Source: Fasciolopsis buskii (lineage: Eukaryota > Platyhelminthes > Trematoda > Plagiorchiida > Fasciolidae). Taken from it: DNA of 64,000 nt. The notes below the pieces were generated by a model that made no database searches, had not been told where the DNA came from, and saw nothing but the letters and a program-made list of their open reading frames with translations. Where the stretch lies: contig LUCM01004215.1 of the NCBI GenBank assembly GCA_008360955.1, positions 310,001 to 374,000 of the forward strand, in the 5' to 3' direction. The translations under genes were made by a program, and so were the position numbers. Positions 13,081-27,836 of the stretch are shown in pieces; the first letter of the stretch is position 1; each line of letters begins with the position of its first letter.

Positions 13081-16000
13081 AAAGATTTGCCTCACTGATC
13101 AGCTTTAAAGAAATCGAACATCGATTCTGATGCTGCTGTAGTGTATGGTTGCTTGGATGACTCCAGGCTTATATTTGAAAGATGTGTGCCAGAGTACTGT
13201 CGAGCAAGCACAATAGCATCAGTTCCATAATCTACTACTAATTACTTATAGCATTTTCAACACGGAGTCGTTGTTATACATTCCGATGCAAGCTCTAGAA
13301 CCATTTACTTACTCAGATAAATGATGCAAACCAAAGCTTATAAAACAAGGACTAACTGAAATGATTAAGTGGATTCATTTCAAAGTATAATGCAAGCACC
13401 GACTAACACCCATGAAAGAACCAAAATGAAATTACCCGTTAAATGCAAGGAAAGTTCGAAACCATGAATAGTAATGACTGTGACGTAGAAAAAGTAGTAA
13501 AGTTTAGAGTCTTTCGGAGAAAAAAACTTCGAAACATCAGATTGTTTGCGGTCTCCGCAAGTGCCTGGACAACTGGGAAGTCGGTTCCTTGAATCGATCA
13601 TCATGTGATGCTGTGACTGTTTGGCAGACTGATGTTTTTATCTTCCCATAACCTGTTGCTATTGGCCTCAACGCAGGCATATTTACGGTATTTCAATCGG
13701 CTGTAACATAATCCCAATGGGTTTTCTCAGCCGCAAATGATCAGTAGACAAGATATTCATTCCGTCTGTCTGATATTGTCTTTCTGGTTCGTGAAGAGAA
13801 AAAGAATCAAAGTAATGAGAAACAAACTTTTATATATATGTATATACACTTTTGCCTGTGCTTTAACTTTCTGAAGTTTCTTCCCTTTATCAAGTGTTTT
13901 CTTCACCGATTTGGTTATCAACTTGACCAACAAACGCCTAATGTGAGTGAAGAAAATGGAATTTTCATCCTAGGGTTGGCTAACGGATGCGTCACCTATC
14001 GCAAAATCTTTAGTTACCGTAATATGACGCAACTGTTAAATATGAAGAACTAGTGTAAATTTTGCTTTGACATATCTCCAATAAAAATGTATCACTGATT
14101 CAAAGAATGCATTCGGACCTTTCTACTGATGCACCAAACTTCCACACATTATTGATCGTGGAATATTTTCTCTATAAGTACGGCAGTCCGGCTCAATCAC
14201 ACATGGGTTTCATTCACTAGTTCTGTGTTCAGTGTAACTTTGAGCCTGCCTCAATTGTTACTTTGGAATATCAGGTTATCACTGCGTGCGCCGCAGCTCA
14301 TGTCACGGTTCAACAGGAAAGGTATCCTTGTACTGCAAGTTGCAATGGTTGCGCTTTCCAATGATGTTCAGGAAAATTATTTGCCACAAAATTACCCACC
14401 TTAAACCACAAATAAAGGAAAAATTGAAACGAATGAAAAGCTTTGCTGAAATTTAAACAGTTTGCCAACGGAATGGTGTAATATTTTAAACGGCAATTAA
14501 CTTAACGGTACTAAGTTGAGACAATTTTCAAAGATACTGGAGCTAGTAAACGCGCAGGTGACCACCGCACCTTGAGGGGTGTTCAAGTTATACAGTATGG
14601 ATTGGAAGGTGTGCACGGGCTTCAGTGTCCTGAAAACTTTTTTGTTATGTATGTTTAACAGTGACAAAGTGTATCGGATCAGAAATTCGAGACGAACTTG
14701 AATACTAACGATACCTTCTGACAGGGGATCGCAAAATGCCAGTCAGCATTCAATGAACTCACAGACTGGCACATTAGTGATATTAACCAATGACATTTTG
14801 GCACATTCCGCATAGTAGTGCGATCCTGATGCAGTTATCCTTGGGTTAATAGTTTCATTCACGAGTCACTTTCACACTTTCCAAACAGCACGCTACTTTC
14901 CTTTCACATCAGCCTGCCAACCAACCGGGCACAGACACGTCCCTGTCCGATTCAGTCAGTCAGAATCACTTCCTGTGGATGATGATCTGTACCAACGGCA
15001 CGTGTCACCACTCTTCCCCTTCTATGCTATAAAGTCAATGGATGTTTTTTCTTAGTATGAGTGAATTTCATGTATTAACTAGTGTTTATTTCTCATTGGG
15101 AACTGGACGGTCGAGGGGAAACCGGTTGGAACAGTTCGAAGGTTTGCTTATCGATGAAACATCTTTTCAAACAACTAGTTGGATTAGACTTTCCAATCAC
15201 GTGGCTCTTAGCGCGTGAATAAACCCCCATTTTGCCGAGCTGTTCTTGTAACTAGTTCGATTCTCCTTGGTTTTCGAAATACTTTTCCACAAAATGTACT
15301 TAATAAACATGCCTGGATGACATATATTTTGATTTATCTGTTGCAGTGAATAATTTTGCATGGGTTGTCCTACGAACACATCTCTTTAGTGCCCAGTACA
15401 AAGACAATCAGGAGATCAGCAGCAAAGGATTCGACGGTTTGCAATTCACAGTCATTGGATAGACGAAACACTAAGGATAAAGTTTGTATGGTGTAATAGG
15501 ATACTGGTCACAAATCCTAAACAGGTAGGATTAAATGTGAGGCTTTTAAATATGCGCCTAGTGTCACCTTTACTTGGTCTGTCTGCCGACCTCATCGCTG
15601 ATAACCTCCGGCGGTTTTGAGCCGAGCAGACTGGCATCACCAATCTGATCTGTATTCAATCTAGGGGAAGCAGTGTCTTGTTAAAGGGAACCTAGGTTTG
15701 ATTACATTGACATATCCCGGATTCCGAATATGAAGCTTCAGGTTTTTGTGGCCGACGCATACGTTTGATTCACGAAATATTTGTCTCTGGCACGAAAAAG
15801 ATTGATAGGTCCTCCAAACCTTCATAACTTCGTCGGGCTAATGTTCTCCCTATATTACACAGCTCAAGATTCTCGTTTGAGATTTTCTAGCACTATCCGA
15901 AAATAGTGTCCAGTTGGCAGATGATGATTCGCTGGGATTCTGGTAACATTCCACCCGGCCATCTCTTTAGGCAATCATTTACAATTTTGACTTCGTTAGA

Positions 16001-18828
16001 TGGTTTCCCGTACAGTGCACCATTTCTGTGTAAGCGCGCACCCTCCAACTCAACGTGCTGATAATGGGAACTGGCCGATGAATTCATTAGCCCCAAATTT
16101 CGTCTACATGAGGATTTCGTTAACGCATTGTGCAATATTTTACGAAGCTCTGATAGGAAGCCACAATACTACAGGGGAATGAATGAATCTACTGATAGTA
16201 AGAAAAGCTATTCGTAGAACTTTTCTTAGGCACCGAATACACTGGTGCCTACGTACAACTGCAACCGTGCATTCGTGACTGCCCTGAACCAATTTTGGGA
16301 AATCTAACTAATCCTGTCATTCCCGGTGCAATCCTGCTTCAAAATGTCTCCCGATTATCCTGATACTGAGACTTTGGTACGGACAGCAGCGGTGACTGCT
16401 TACTTCATCGCTGTCTACGCAAAACAGTGGACCCACTCTGAATCTTACCACAAACCTGTTCACACACTCACGCATGCATAACACCTGACTTAGTCATATG
16501 TCCACCAGGCAATTCTCGTTTCAAGGCAATCAGTCACATGAAATGAACGGGCTTACTGTAGCTAGACTCTTACTGGTTCAGTTGCCTCTTTGGTTAACCA
16601 TTTTCTCTCATACTTGCATGCTTCTTTGTCCGGGAACAGTAACGTCATTGTGTGGGAAGGGCAATTATTTGCATAATAATGGGTAGGCATCCTGCATGTT
16701 TCCATACTCCCACCTGAAATTTGACAAAATAGAAAAAACGGATTTTTAGAGAAAGTGATTATTTTACGGGATCTTAAATTTTATAGCTCGTGGATGCCGT
16801 AAACCAGATAACTAGGAAAATTGAACTGGTTTCAATGGCTTGAATCATAAAAGGGAAGTGTTGTCAGTTTGAAACTCGCGTTTGGTTTAAAGAATAACCA
16901 GAAGAACTTTGATAGGAAGATTTAGCTAGACCGAATATTTACGTTGATTTTGTTCAGTTCTAAAATCGATTTTTGTACGATCTTTGTCATCATAAAAACC
17001 TTATGGCCAGTCGCATGCGTCAACTATGATCACGCATTACGTATTTAGTTTCTCGAATATCTGTCAACGTCAGCCCATGTCAGACTTCTAATCCAGTCTT
17101 CCCTCAATCGAACAAGTTCATTCTGATTAGAATAGCTCAGTGGAAAACAAATGAATCTGATCGCTTGTTGGTCGTCAAAATCCTTCACTCTTCTGCCCGT
17201 ACTGCTAATTGTTATTCCAAAATCTTCTCACGGTTTCCTGATTTGAATTCCGAATAACGTCGGAGACTGTTTTAATAGGGTTTGTTTTTATCTTCGTTCG
17301 CATTTGCTTCATGATGTTTACGCGTGTAACTCATCCATGATGACTATGCCCGGCTTACCCGTGCCAGCTGTAAATTCATTGTCATTTTTGTGTATCACTG
17401 TTCCGGCCGGTGTGGTTCTGTTCTTTTTGACGCACTAATATGACCAGTAGACACTGAGTATTTTTTCATCAGCTTCTTTTTTCGAAGCTGCCACTCGAAA
17501 CTGATATTCACTTTCAGAAGAAAAAGTACTGTCGTTGTGAAAGTTAGACGTCCGCGGTGAGATGACTGTACAAACTATCCGGATGTCTATGCGACTGCTA
17601 TGTTTAGAAATCAATGTTCATGAAAATGAACAATCTTCTATTCACTGATTGTCGTAATTCGACTGATTCTGCTTTACTTTGATCATTTCCAACTCAAGGC
17701 GAACAAATGAATGTAGTAGAACATTTCAAGAAGATCAAATTAACTTGGAGACCAGGAGAAATTTACAACCCTGGATACAACAAACTGTGACAGGGAAACT
17801 AGACATCATGATGAACTTTTCGACAAGCAGTACGTCTCAGAAGAATCCAAATTGGAAATTTTTGAAGTATTCGCGGCAGCGGTTTCCGTGAATATCCGAG
17901 AGGCTGACCGAATCCCTTTGTTTACCCAGTAAGTATGAATTTTGAAGTTACATGTGCGAAGATTGCACTCAGTGGTGTGATTTCAAAGTACCTAACGCTG
18001 AAAGTATCCAATTTGGGTTCATTGATATGATCGAACAAAAGTGTGATATCACACTACCTGATTACAGCAAACGAGCAGAGAATCGCTGTGCCTTTAAGTC
18101 CTCACTCAGCACAGAAGTTACAGACAGTGATGAAGAGTTTGGGCCTTGGAAACAAAGCTCATAAATCAAAACGTCCTGGAAAATAACATATGCCTGGCTG
18201 CCTTTTTGTTGAGCTTTGGACTTTGAGGTTGTGAAATGTTCCTGCCTGACTGAACTGAGGTAAAAATGAGCGCTCTGCTCTTGCCGGAGGAAAATGAGTG
18301 AATTTGATATGTTCCATTGGCTTGCCGGGTAAACTTCAGCAGGCGAATGCATACTGGAATGAAGTGTCGTCGCGAGACATTTGTAGCATCGGCGTGGCAT
18401 CTGTGTTCAAGCATCTAGTCTACACTACAGGAGTGGGTTGTGTTCTAATGGGTTCAGAACCATTGTAGTCAGGACTATAAGGACGTGAGGATTTTGATAT
18501 CTTATCATTATTGTCACTAGTATATCCTAGGACGTTTTCATTAGTAACACCAAAGTTAGCCGCAGACTATCGTGTCTATTCTTTAGACAACAAATGAATC
18601 TGAGTTAGTTGGAGTGAAAACCAATCTTCGCCACAGAAAGACTTCGTGGTGTGCGCCCGTCTTTGAGGTGGTTAGGGGTTGGAAGATTGGTTGGAATGGT
18701 CTGTCGTCGATACGGGGACGATTCACATTAACCCGAGGACTTTTCCGATTGGTTGAGTCAGAATGAAGTAGGCGAAAGCCAAGAAAACTTTTCGCTGGAT
18801 TACCAGAGACATTAGATTATGCGGCTTA

Positions 18829-18847
18829 ATGCCACGGCCCGTGGCAT
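18829..18847. repeat. Perfect 8-base inverted repeat with 3-base loop
   Basis: ATGCCACG-GCC-CGTGGCAT. Strong short hairpin; function unknown, and it may be chance. Confidence 0.5.
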
Positions 18848-21800
18848 AACCTGCATTAGGAATCTTTCCTCGTCTGACGGAATGCAACGCAATGCTTATT
18901 GTCTGTTAATTTTTGTTTGATTCACTCCCGAGCAGCCCGTGCAGCAAAGGAGTCCAACAAAACCAGAAAAAACATTAGTGAACGGCGTGGTTGGTAAAAC
19001 TGATCTGAAACGATCTAGATAGTGTTGGCAACCATTTGCTTGTGGAACCGGCGCAGTTTTATTGAACACTTCGACCAAAATGGCCGAGTGAATTAATGCT
19101 TCCAGACGAAATTTCTGCAACTATTTCTTATCGATCTGAACGTTTTATTAGTGGAAGTGGAGTATCTAAGAGATTAAAAATATTAATGTTCCATAATATA
19201 CTGGGACCGAATATATTCCGGATTGTATAAAAAACGTTGCACCATGTGATGCGTTAAAGAATTTCAGACATGGAAAACAGTGTGATCGGAGATGTTTATA
19301 GGGAGCCAACATTTCGGTTACAAATATTCACGACTATAATGATTTTAATATTCTAAAATCTCCAAATATTATTTCCCATCGTTTACTGAATCCAATAGGG
19401 TTTCTATCAAAACTGTACAGTTCGTAACTTGAACTTTCATTGGGTCCAAGTGAAGTTAGCGAAGCGGAGAATATTGAAATTTTTAACACGACACTAAATT
19501 GTCATTCATTGTTAACTGGAATATTTGGGCACACGTGAGAGTGCTCCGCTGTCCGAAACAGTCAGTCGCTGAAACGATCAGGATCTGAGTATGATTATCA
19601 TCGAACTGTCTACAACCAAAGCCGTGCAAAGTAGGCAGAGAATAAATCGGGAACGGAAATACCCATAATAATAGATTCCGGAGAGCTCAAACACGGGCAA
19701 ATGATTGACGACAGTCGATTCCACTCGGGGTACATTAGCATCTGTGGGAGTTACGAGTTTTTTGACAGTTAGCGTTGGTCAGAACAACGGAGATGTGGAC
19801 GGTATTAAATCTGTGCTTTTCTAATTTGTTGGAGAAAATGAGAGCTCTCATCACTCGGTAGCTTCTGTTTCACAAACTTTTTCTTTTCTCTGTGAAAATA
19901 ATCCAATGAAGAGAGTGGAGAATCATTCTTTGGAATCAACGTGTTAAAAAAGACTAAACTTTGTTTGGCCAGTCACAAGTGGAAACCTGTATATCTCATC
20001 TGAACTGCATTGTCATCTTCAGATTTTGTTCACGATACCAAGTGGTATATCTGCATTCGTCTAGGTCAAATACTGTGAGATATGTGCAAGGTCGTGTGGG
20101 CCGACGATCCTAGTGGAAGTTTCTCACGGCCTGAATTTATTCTGGTTCGCTTGTGAGACTAAATTTTATGAAGCTTATTTTGACACTAATTCTAGTAGGA
20201 ATATCAGTGGTATTCCTGAGGCTTAAAAGAGTTAGATATTCCTCGTCGGAATGGTTTAAATCACCCCGCAAATAAAACTGAATTGTGAGAGTGGGATTAT
20301 CTTTCAGGGAAACGTCCCGAATTTATCATGTCATGAAGGAGAAATATAGATGTTTGCAATAACTAACGAACTGTGGCAAATTGTAACTTTGGGCTCGCTT
20401 AAAATGACTTTAGCTGTGATTTAGAAGCCTGGTGGGCACTGAACACTACAACAGACTTGCACCCAGTGAGCTTCTAGTAGATAGTTACACCTGGTCTTTG
20501 TTTATTGTTGGGTCAAGGTTTGTCTAGACAAAACAGGTAAAGCCGTAGGAATGAATGGTTTCAACTTCAGTTTGTTATAAACCCAGGATTATGGAAGCCC
20601 CAGGACACCAGTCTGCTTATATTCATAGGTTGGAAAAAGTTTCCTTAAGTCCTCGAACTTCTAGATGAACAAGGGTAAACTGGGGCTCGGAAAAACGGAT
20701 ATACTCATTTGTGACAATTTCTATCGCCGAAAGACGCCGATGCAGTTTTCTGCACACAAAAACAAACGCTTTTTATCGTTTTCGGGTATCACCCACAGAG
20801 AAATACCCAATAGCAGTGAGCTTTTGACAAGTATTTTGCCTTCGTTAACAGATGAAAGTTATTGCACCAAACGAGGTTAAAAAAAATTAAAAAGTGTTTT
20901 TGCCACATCTGCACTGTGTGGTATGGAGCCCAAAGTTTTCGCACTAGGGAAGCACGACTAACTGCAAATGCCTCACCAAGGGGTACTGTGAGCCCCTCGA
21001 GCGAATGTTTGAGCGAAGCGTAGGGACCAAATTGACCCAAATCAAAACAAAGGCGGATCCAAAATGCTACCGTACAATTTGGAACAAATTAACTATGTAC
21101 AATAATCAAACCTCATCAGTGTTCCTTTTGGACCCTGTCACCCCGCTTTCTGACAACAAATCACGTAAACGGTAAAAGGCGTCAAACAAAGTCAACCAGG
21201 GACAAACTCACGCTCGTGGCAATGACGAGAGTCCAGGTAAAACGAAAAACGGGATTTGTCCCAGAGAAGGCAGTTGGTAATGACTGGATGATGCGTAAGG
21301 CAGGAAATGTCAGTGGTTAATTCGAATTTCTTTTCGAAACTCTGCAAATACTCATTGTGGTGCCAAACCGCAGAAGACTAAGTGTATTTGCTTGACACGC
21401 TACTAGATGAAGTTGAATTTATGGAGCGAATTTGCCATGACTGCTGCTGCTATTTGGAAAATGGGCATTTAGAATTAGCCATCTGATGAAAAAAATGAAC
21501 TTTCCCGGTCAACCAATGATGGTTAGTTTTGTAGCCGTGTTTTCGCGGAAATATCGAAATCAGCTGGGCCAAAATATAAGCAGATCTGAATGCGGAGGAA
21601 ATGAAAGGCAGCAGAGGAAACTGTCGACCAGCTGTTTATACACCATGGAAATTAGACTGTCGCCCGTCAGCAAGGGAACGAGATATGAAACCTTTCTACT
21701 TTCGCTTAAAATTCGATTTTTGACGTGGAAAATTTATGAATTACTGAAATGGCAAAATTTCAGTCCACCAGAGATCAGGCTTTGTACGAAATTGTTCTTG

Positions 21801-22479
21801 TGCCTGCCCATCCGCAAGACACGCGCAGCGAGCAAAGACTTTTCATGTTCTGTTTGGTTTATAATTAATCAACGTTCTCTTCTGAGCGACAAAGCCCCGT
21901 AGAAACTGGACTGGGTATTTTCTAACTATATTGCATGCCCATTGCAGGACAAAACATGGCTGAATGAACGACTCATATCCTGATATCTCCATTCTTTTAC
22001 ACGGTGTATCCCATACAATCGTCAGTGATGTGCACTTGACACTCTCAACCTTTTTCCATCCGTGTTTCTGCGCAAGCAACAAACCAGTGGGATCTGCCGG
22101 CGTAAACCTGGAGTTCTAGTGACCAGTCCGCCAATCGAAACACTCATGGCACAAATGAATGAATGTGTTATTGTCGTTGGTGTGGTTGTCGTTGTCATTA
22201 CATTTTCGTGTGTATTTGTTTTGTGCTTGGCTGTACGTGTAGTTAGTTGGCTTGCTGGCTGCCGGAGTGAATGAGTGTGTGGATGGCTGGGACAGCTTGT
22301 GTAATGATGCACTCATAGTGATCTAACCCAGGAATGGATTATCGAATGTGCGTTCGTGGAAAATAGGCGTTAGTAATCGCGTTAATAAACCCGAGTGTGC
22401 ACAATCATCGATCCACATCGGTATGTGGTACGCGATCCACAGATGAGACAGCCAGCAAATCAGTCAACCAGCGATCGCT

Positions 22480-23180
22480 GCAACAAGGTGGTGGTAGGCT
22501 GAAGGCGCGCTTGTGCAAAAACAGACAGGCATTCAAACACGCATCACATTCGCCACAGTTTTCGTTGAAAAAAGAGATTATTTGAGAAAACATCCGAATA
22601 CGACAAAAACCGTCCTAAGTATTTTGCTGGAAAATGGACAATACCTCTTAGAGTGAAAATCATTTTGTTTTAACCCAGCGAATTACGCACGCGGTACGGG
22701 TGGGCTGTCGGGGAAACGGATTTAGGGTTGCGGCAAACATACATGGGCGATCACTCAGGCTGCTATATGCTGGCGTGGGATACGCGATTGCGTGCGTATG
22801 TGCGCGTCTCCATACCTGCGCGTTGCATCTCAGCCTTGCGTAAGTGCGTGTCTCGGTTCAGACGTGTGCCGATCTGTACCGATTTGTGCCGAGATTCGGC
22901 GTTGGTCTTTCTGGGGTCATGCACGCCTACGATAACAGCCAGGTTCTTCTGTGGGATAGCTACATGTTTTTGAGGACGTGTATGGGAGAACGAAGGCCTG
23001 TACGGGCGGTTCTATGAACTTTTACTGGCCTCATTTTTCTGTCGCTTTTTGCGCCAGGATTCCGAGTCACTCGCTTAACAGACTGCCCTATCGAACAGCA
23101 TCACCCGTGTGGAGAAAAAACTTGCGATTTCGCACACGCTTATTTACCTGTAGAACAGTTCGGACTCGGATGGCATATTT
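22480..23180. promoter_or_regulatory. CpG-dense block, possible promoter or first-exon region
   Basis: The segment is rich in CpG; at 22681-22980 I count roughly 30 CpG in 300 bases, more than base composition predicts. About 70 bases after its end, CAATTG|GTAAGC at 23251/23252 could be a donor. No convincing coding frame is present, and promoter function is inference. The next strong plus-strand exon is more than 23 kb away. Confidence 0.25.
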
Positions 23181-23675
23181 TTTCGCAATATGAATTCATT
23201 ACAAAGTTTCACGGAAGCAGTTCTGCTGGATTGATAAGGATCACCTCAATTGGTAAGCATTTTTCACTCGCATTTGCCAGATTACAGTTTACTTTCTGAC
23301 CCACGATACTGCCCAGTGTTTTGAAACAAACCTTATTTGCCGGATTTTCGTTTAGTTAAGGAAAGCGAAACAGTTCTTCAATCCGATAGTGAGTCTAATC
23401 CTCGAATATAGGGACAAGGAAAACTGGAAAGTGAAAAGGTGATGGAATTTAGGATCGCCGACCTGTTCATTGATTGCAGAAAAAGACACTTTGTGCCATT
23501 TGATTTTACGATAGAAAAAGTAGTCACCTCAACAGCAAGGAACATATATGTGCCCACCAGACGCTCATGTAATAATTTAAAGTCTTTGGATTTTTTGTGG
23601 GTTGTGTGCAAACACTCATGTGCTGTCTGGAACCGAGCAACGAAGGGTATACTATTGCCCGAATTACCCGTGCTC

Positions 23676-23704
23676 GCACACACGCACACACACACACACA
23701 CACG
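23676..23704 (+). repeat. CA dinucleotide microsatellite
   Basis: About 14 CA units with one CG interruption. The open frames on both strands that cross it (HTHTHT and VCVCVC runs) are artefacts. Confidence 0.85.
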
Positions 23705-25067
23705 CAAAAACAACCAGGCAAAACCATTTCACAGAGCGATAAAAACAATCGCTTTGATTGGGCGTAAAATCCGACAGGTCACGGTTATTGCTCGGGCTCT
23801 AGTCATAGACAGGGACTGGAAAAGTTAGTCACTAATTCCAGCAGTTTGGATCGATCGGACAGAAGACGATATATAGCAAATATAACAGTGAACTGGGGTA
23901 AACAATCGGATTTTTGGCCGAGTGTGTAATGGAATGACAATCCAGTGGGATTGTGTCCGTCAGTCGATTTGGTTACATGTGACTAACGTACTACGTTATC
24001 CTTGGTATGAAATTTCTGAAGTGAGCTGGATGTAGAAAAGCTCGTATTTCTTTAGCTTGAATTATCTACCCCCGGAAGTGTTTGAAGTTGATAACATCTC
24101 ATTGTCTGAGCATGTCAGATACCCAGCGGAACTATATTCTCCGACCCAGGGAATCCTTATTATGGTGACCATCTCCGAGATTGGCTCAAAGTCATTGCCA
24201 ACCATAAAGAAAGTGATTCTGGAGGAAACCACCTCTTGGCACAAAGGAACCGTGAGCACAGTTTTTCTCATTTTGTGGCTAATCTAATACCTCATAGTGA
24301 AACAGTGTATGGCCATACAGTATCTGAAACCAGGTTGGCATCAAAACCAGGCAAATTATAATTTTCTTTCGACGTTTATTTGTAAACTTTGCGAGTTTAG
24401 AAAATTTCCATGGGTTTGAAATAATGTTTTTGGAGTGACACCCACTTCCGCTTTCCCTAACGTATTCACCAATTTTCAGCAAGATAAACTATTTTACCGG
24501 ATCATTTGGTGATGAGTCCCGAACGGGAAAGAGCACAAGATAATGTTTTATTCACGTTGCTCAGTCTGTATGGAATACATGATAAATTTATCACCAGCGG
24601 AGTAGGAGGATTGAAATGAAGTTGCGAGAATGACTAACATGAGAGCGTGATGGACTGGCAAATCAAAACCACGGGTTATTTGGGAAGCAGTGAATCACGA
24701 AGTTAGAAGAACTCGCCTTTCCCTGGAAGTTTCCAGTACACCTAGAATTGGAATTTATAAGGCCTTTCAAAGAGATAGCGAGTGGTTAAGCCAAAAAGCG
24801 GCAGGCAATTTTACCGTCTCTGTTTATGTTACTCGTAGGGACTTAAGGTCACCATTGCAAAGTAAACTTGAGTAAATATTTTGCTTTCATTCATTCTGAA
24901 GTTTGGTGTTTATCGTAGCCTTTATTGCTGGCTTCTCAAAGGTCCACCTTGCTAACCTAGGAGTTCAGATCAAACCGGGTCAAGCTTTTTTTGAATATAG
25001 CCTGTACCTTTTTTACGAACTGCCTATCCCTAGGCCTGGATTTAAAATTACCACATGTTCGGCGACT

Positions 25068-25094
25068 CCTAGGCTTCCTAGGCTTCCTAGGCTT
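25068..25094 (+). repeat. Three perfect tandem copies of a 9-mer
   Basis: CCTAGGCTT is repeated three times without error, each unit containing the AvrII-type palindrome CCTAGG. Too short for a minisatellite; probably slippage. Confidence 0.8.
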
Positions 25095-27836
25095 GGGGCC
25101 AATAGACTGAGCTTCGATCGGAGAAGTTTCCTCTTCTTAGATGGGAGCCATTGTTTTTGTTCTTATTCTGTAAATGATTATTGAGTGGGTTATCCGCTTT
25201 CATAAAACTCCGAGGGATTATGGCTCTCACAACAACTGGATCACAGCACAGCATGGGAATTAAAATGCTTTCAATTCATGATATCAGTGTCACTGATTTG
25301 TGCAAAATCCGGACAGAATAAGGAGCAGGAAAAAAGATACAAGTCAATGCTTACGTGCTGATGCTTGTATTGGGATCACTTCTCGAGTTCCGGCACGGAT
25401 TTTACACGAAATTTGAATCCATTTACGATTTCGCTACAAAGCTACTCCCAAACCCTCCTGGGCTTGGTTATGAAGAGCTGAGTAACTTATTGTCCCGGCA
25501 AACCATGCCTAAAGATACTGGTTCGACTCATGTGGAACTTAGCAGACTCAGAAGAGTAGCAACTGTTTCACAAGATAGAGACGTTGGACATGGAAAAACG
25601 TAGCACGTTCGACGTGGTGATTTGGTAAGCAGCGGAAAGTGTGATGCAAAATTCACAAAGAAAACGCAGTCTACAACATGATTTTCTGTGGCATGGATCG
25701 TCCGATCAAATGTACGTGTAAACCGAACTTCACGTGACGTTTTTCATTGTTGGAAAACGTGAAAATCTGCCCGGATAATAGGTTGTAATTCGCCTACCGC
25801 TTCCACTAGCTAAGGTGAAATCAAGTTACACAGACCGAAAAAAATCTTATTTATTCGTAAGGACAGGTATCTTGTGTATTGTCTTGTTATAGGTATCATT
25901 TGTCAAGGAAATGGTCTACTGATTGATACCATTAACCATTGATTAATGATCTACTTTCATGGCTTTTTCGGTGGGTCAATCTGCTGAAGCAGCCAACGCG
26001 ATATTGTCGCAAATGTGATGATCGTGACCAGGATGCGGTATTCGCTGTTCTTGTCTACATCCGATAACTCTGAATTCACTCATCCGCCCACGGTTTTGTC
26101 GCATCAACTTAGAGAATAAAACATCTTGTTTTCTAAGGGCTTTAATGAACCAATTCTGGTGCAAACACAGAAATTTCCCAGAACTGCCCGATGCTATTTC
26201 TGTTGTTACTACACACGGCCTCTGCTAGCGTGGCTTCAGCACTAACTACTACGAACACTACCGCTATGAAGGCGATGACCAGCAAGGACACTATTATTAA
26301 CATCAGTACTGCTAGAATTATTGGAATTGTCAGCACTCCATGTCCCCATTATCACTAAAATGATAAAAGTTTTTGATGTCAATTATCTCGTATTTTAAAA
26401 TGTGTATCAGGTGCGAAATGAGTACAGATTTTGTGTCAAAAAATCGGTCATCCTTGTGCCAATTTCACCGTGAAATTTTCAGCACCAGAACAAAGTGTTT
26501 TCGGTTGGAAACAATTTCGCCACCGTTTCGATTGTCTTGAGTAGTCTTTCTCGGTCCTTAGGTCTGCTTATTGTTTACTACTGGTGACATACTGGGCAGC
26601 TATTTAACGAGAACAAGAAGTGCCGTCCAACTGCAAGATAACAACTGCATTTACAAAATCATTTGTAAAGAACGCATTAGGGAATTCACGGAACAAAAGA
26701 ACAGATAACTGAAAGTAATATTAACACGCATACGTGGAAAAAACAAAACCAGTTGGCAAGAAAAATCCCCATAAAAGCTAAAACGAAACTCTGAAGTCGC
26801 TATCCATGAACCGTAGAAGGGACACAAGGATGCTTCAAATCGGCTTGCGGACACACGCCGAGCCATTGGCAATTTGCAACCACCCCATTTGCATCAATCG
26901 AAACGATGGAGAAGCGATAGCACCTATATAGACAAAATTAGTATCACGGCCAGTTAAGTTGCGTTTGACCTAAGTTGACCCCGCAACAGATGACACAGAC
27001 AGTGTACTCAGGTCGGACACGGAGGAATTCGCCTGTTTTTAACCCAAAACCATCTGATTGTAAAGGTTGCCCCGCGAAGGGTTACCCAGCGTAAACAATA
27101 CGCCAAAAGACTTATATTTTCAACCGACAACCCGTTTTCCGATAGTAACAAAATTTCAGATTGCACCTACACTGACTTGGTGTCATTTCATTTCTAAACC
27201 AGACTGGGTTACACATTTTTCAGTTACCCAGACATTGCATTGCGAAATCCCTTAGCTGTTCTTAAATGATGCTGTTGATGTCATTTTATTGAGCACACCG
27301 CCCACTTCGTGAACCTGGCAGTTCCCTTAACCTGTCCCAATGGATGATTAAAATTGTTTACATAAACAATCTCAGCAGATGCCTACTAAGTAAGCATACA
27401 TCTAAAGGCCTGAATAAATCAGCTAGGAATGTACAATTGTCACTTGAATTGACTATATAATCATGGTGGCGGCGTACTAAGCTCATGTACCATACGAGCA
27501 CGCTGTTGTAATCTAGTTATTCGTTTCGAAATGCTGCGGTTCATAAATTAGCGACTTAGATGCTGCAATCAATTAGTTTTCAATGGAGTCACGTGGCAAT
27601 GATGCGCGGTAAGCATTGCGATCGATTAGTTTCGTTGGGGAGTCATCCAAGCAGAATGATTTTTTCACATGATATTCTGCACATGCTTTCCACAGAACCC
27701 AAACATTTCCGTAACTGACGCTGCAACAGGTGATATGGTTGATAGCAGGTTTCCTCTAATGCAGAATGAAAAGCATTTTCTATTAATATTGGTAATCCTA
27801 TTGTCATCAGGATTGGCAACCCCATATGTGGATTCT

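Larger units (their letters stand above)
11091..22479. other. Non-genic stretch
   Basis: Only the tRNA-like repeat at 13.0 kb, short AT tracts and the small palindrome at 18.8 kb stand out. No coding frame with credible splice borders or recognisable protein motifs was found. Confidence 0.5.
23181..27836. other. Non-genic stretch
   Basis: Contains the CA tract at 23.7 kb and the 9-mer repeat at 25.07 kb. A 65-codon frame at 24055-24250 has an acceptor-like start (TTTCTTTAG) and a donor-like GTGAGC, but nothing else supports it. Confidence 0.45.

Noticed and set aside
18829..18847. Hairpin ATGCCACG-GCC-CGTGGCAT as a terminator or regulatory site
   Set aside because: In a eukaryotic setting a single short palindrome has no assigned role, and it is expected occasionally by chance; listed only as a repeat.
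22062..22316. Overlapping plus and minus frames with Val-rich or Thr/Asn/His-rich runs
   Set aside because: Produced by a GT/TGTTGTCG-rich strand; low complexity, no supporting signals.
23378..23828. Frames of 111 and 129 codons over the CA tract
   Set aside because: Open only because CA/TG repeats encode no stops (HTHT, VCVC).
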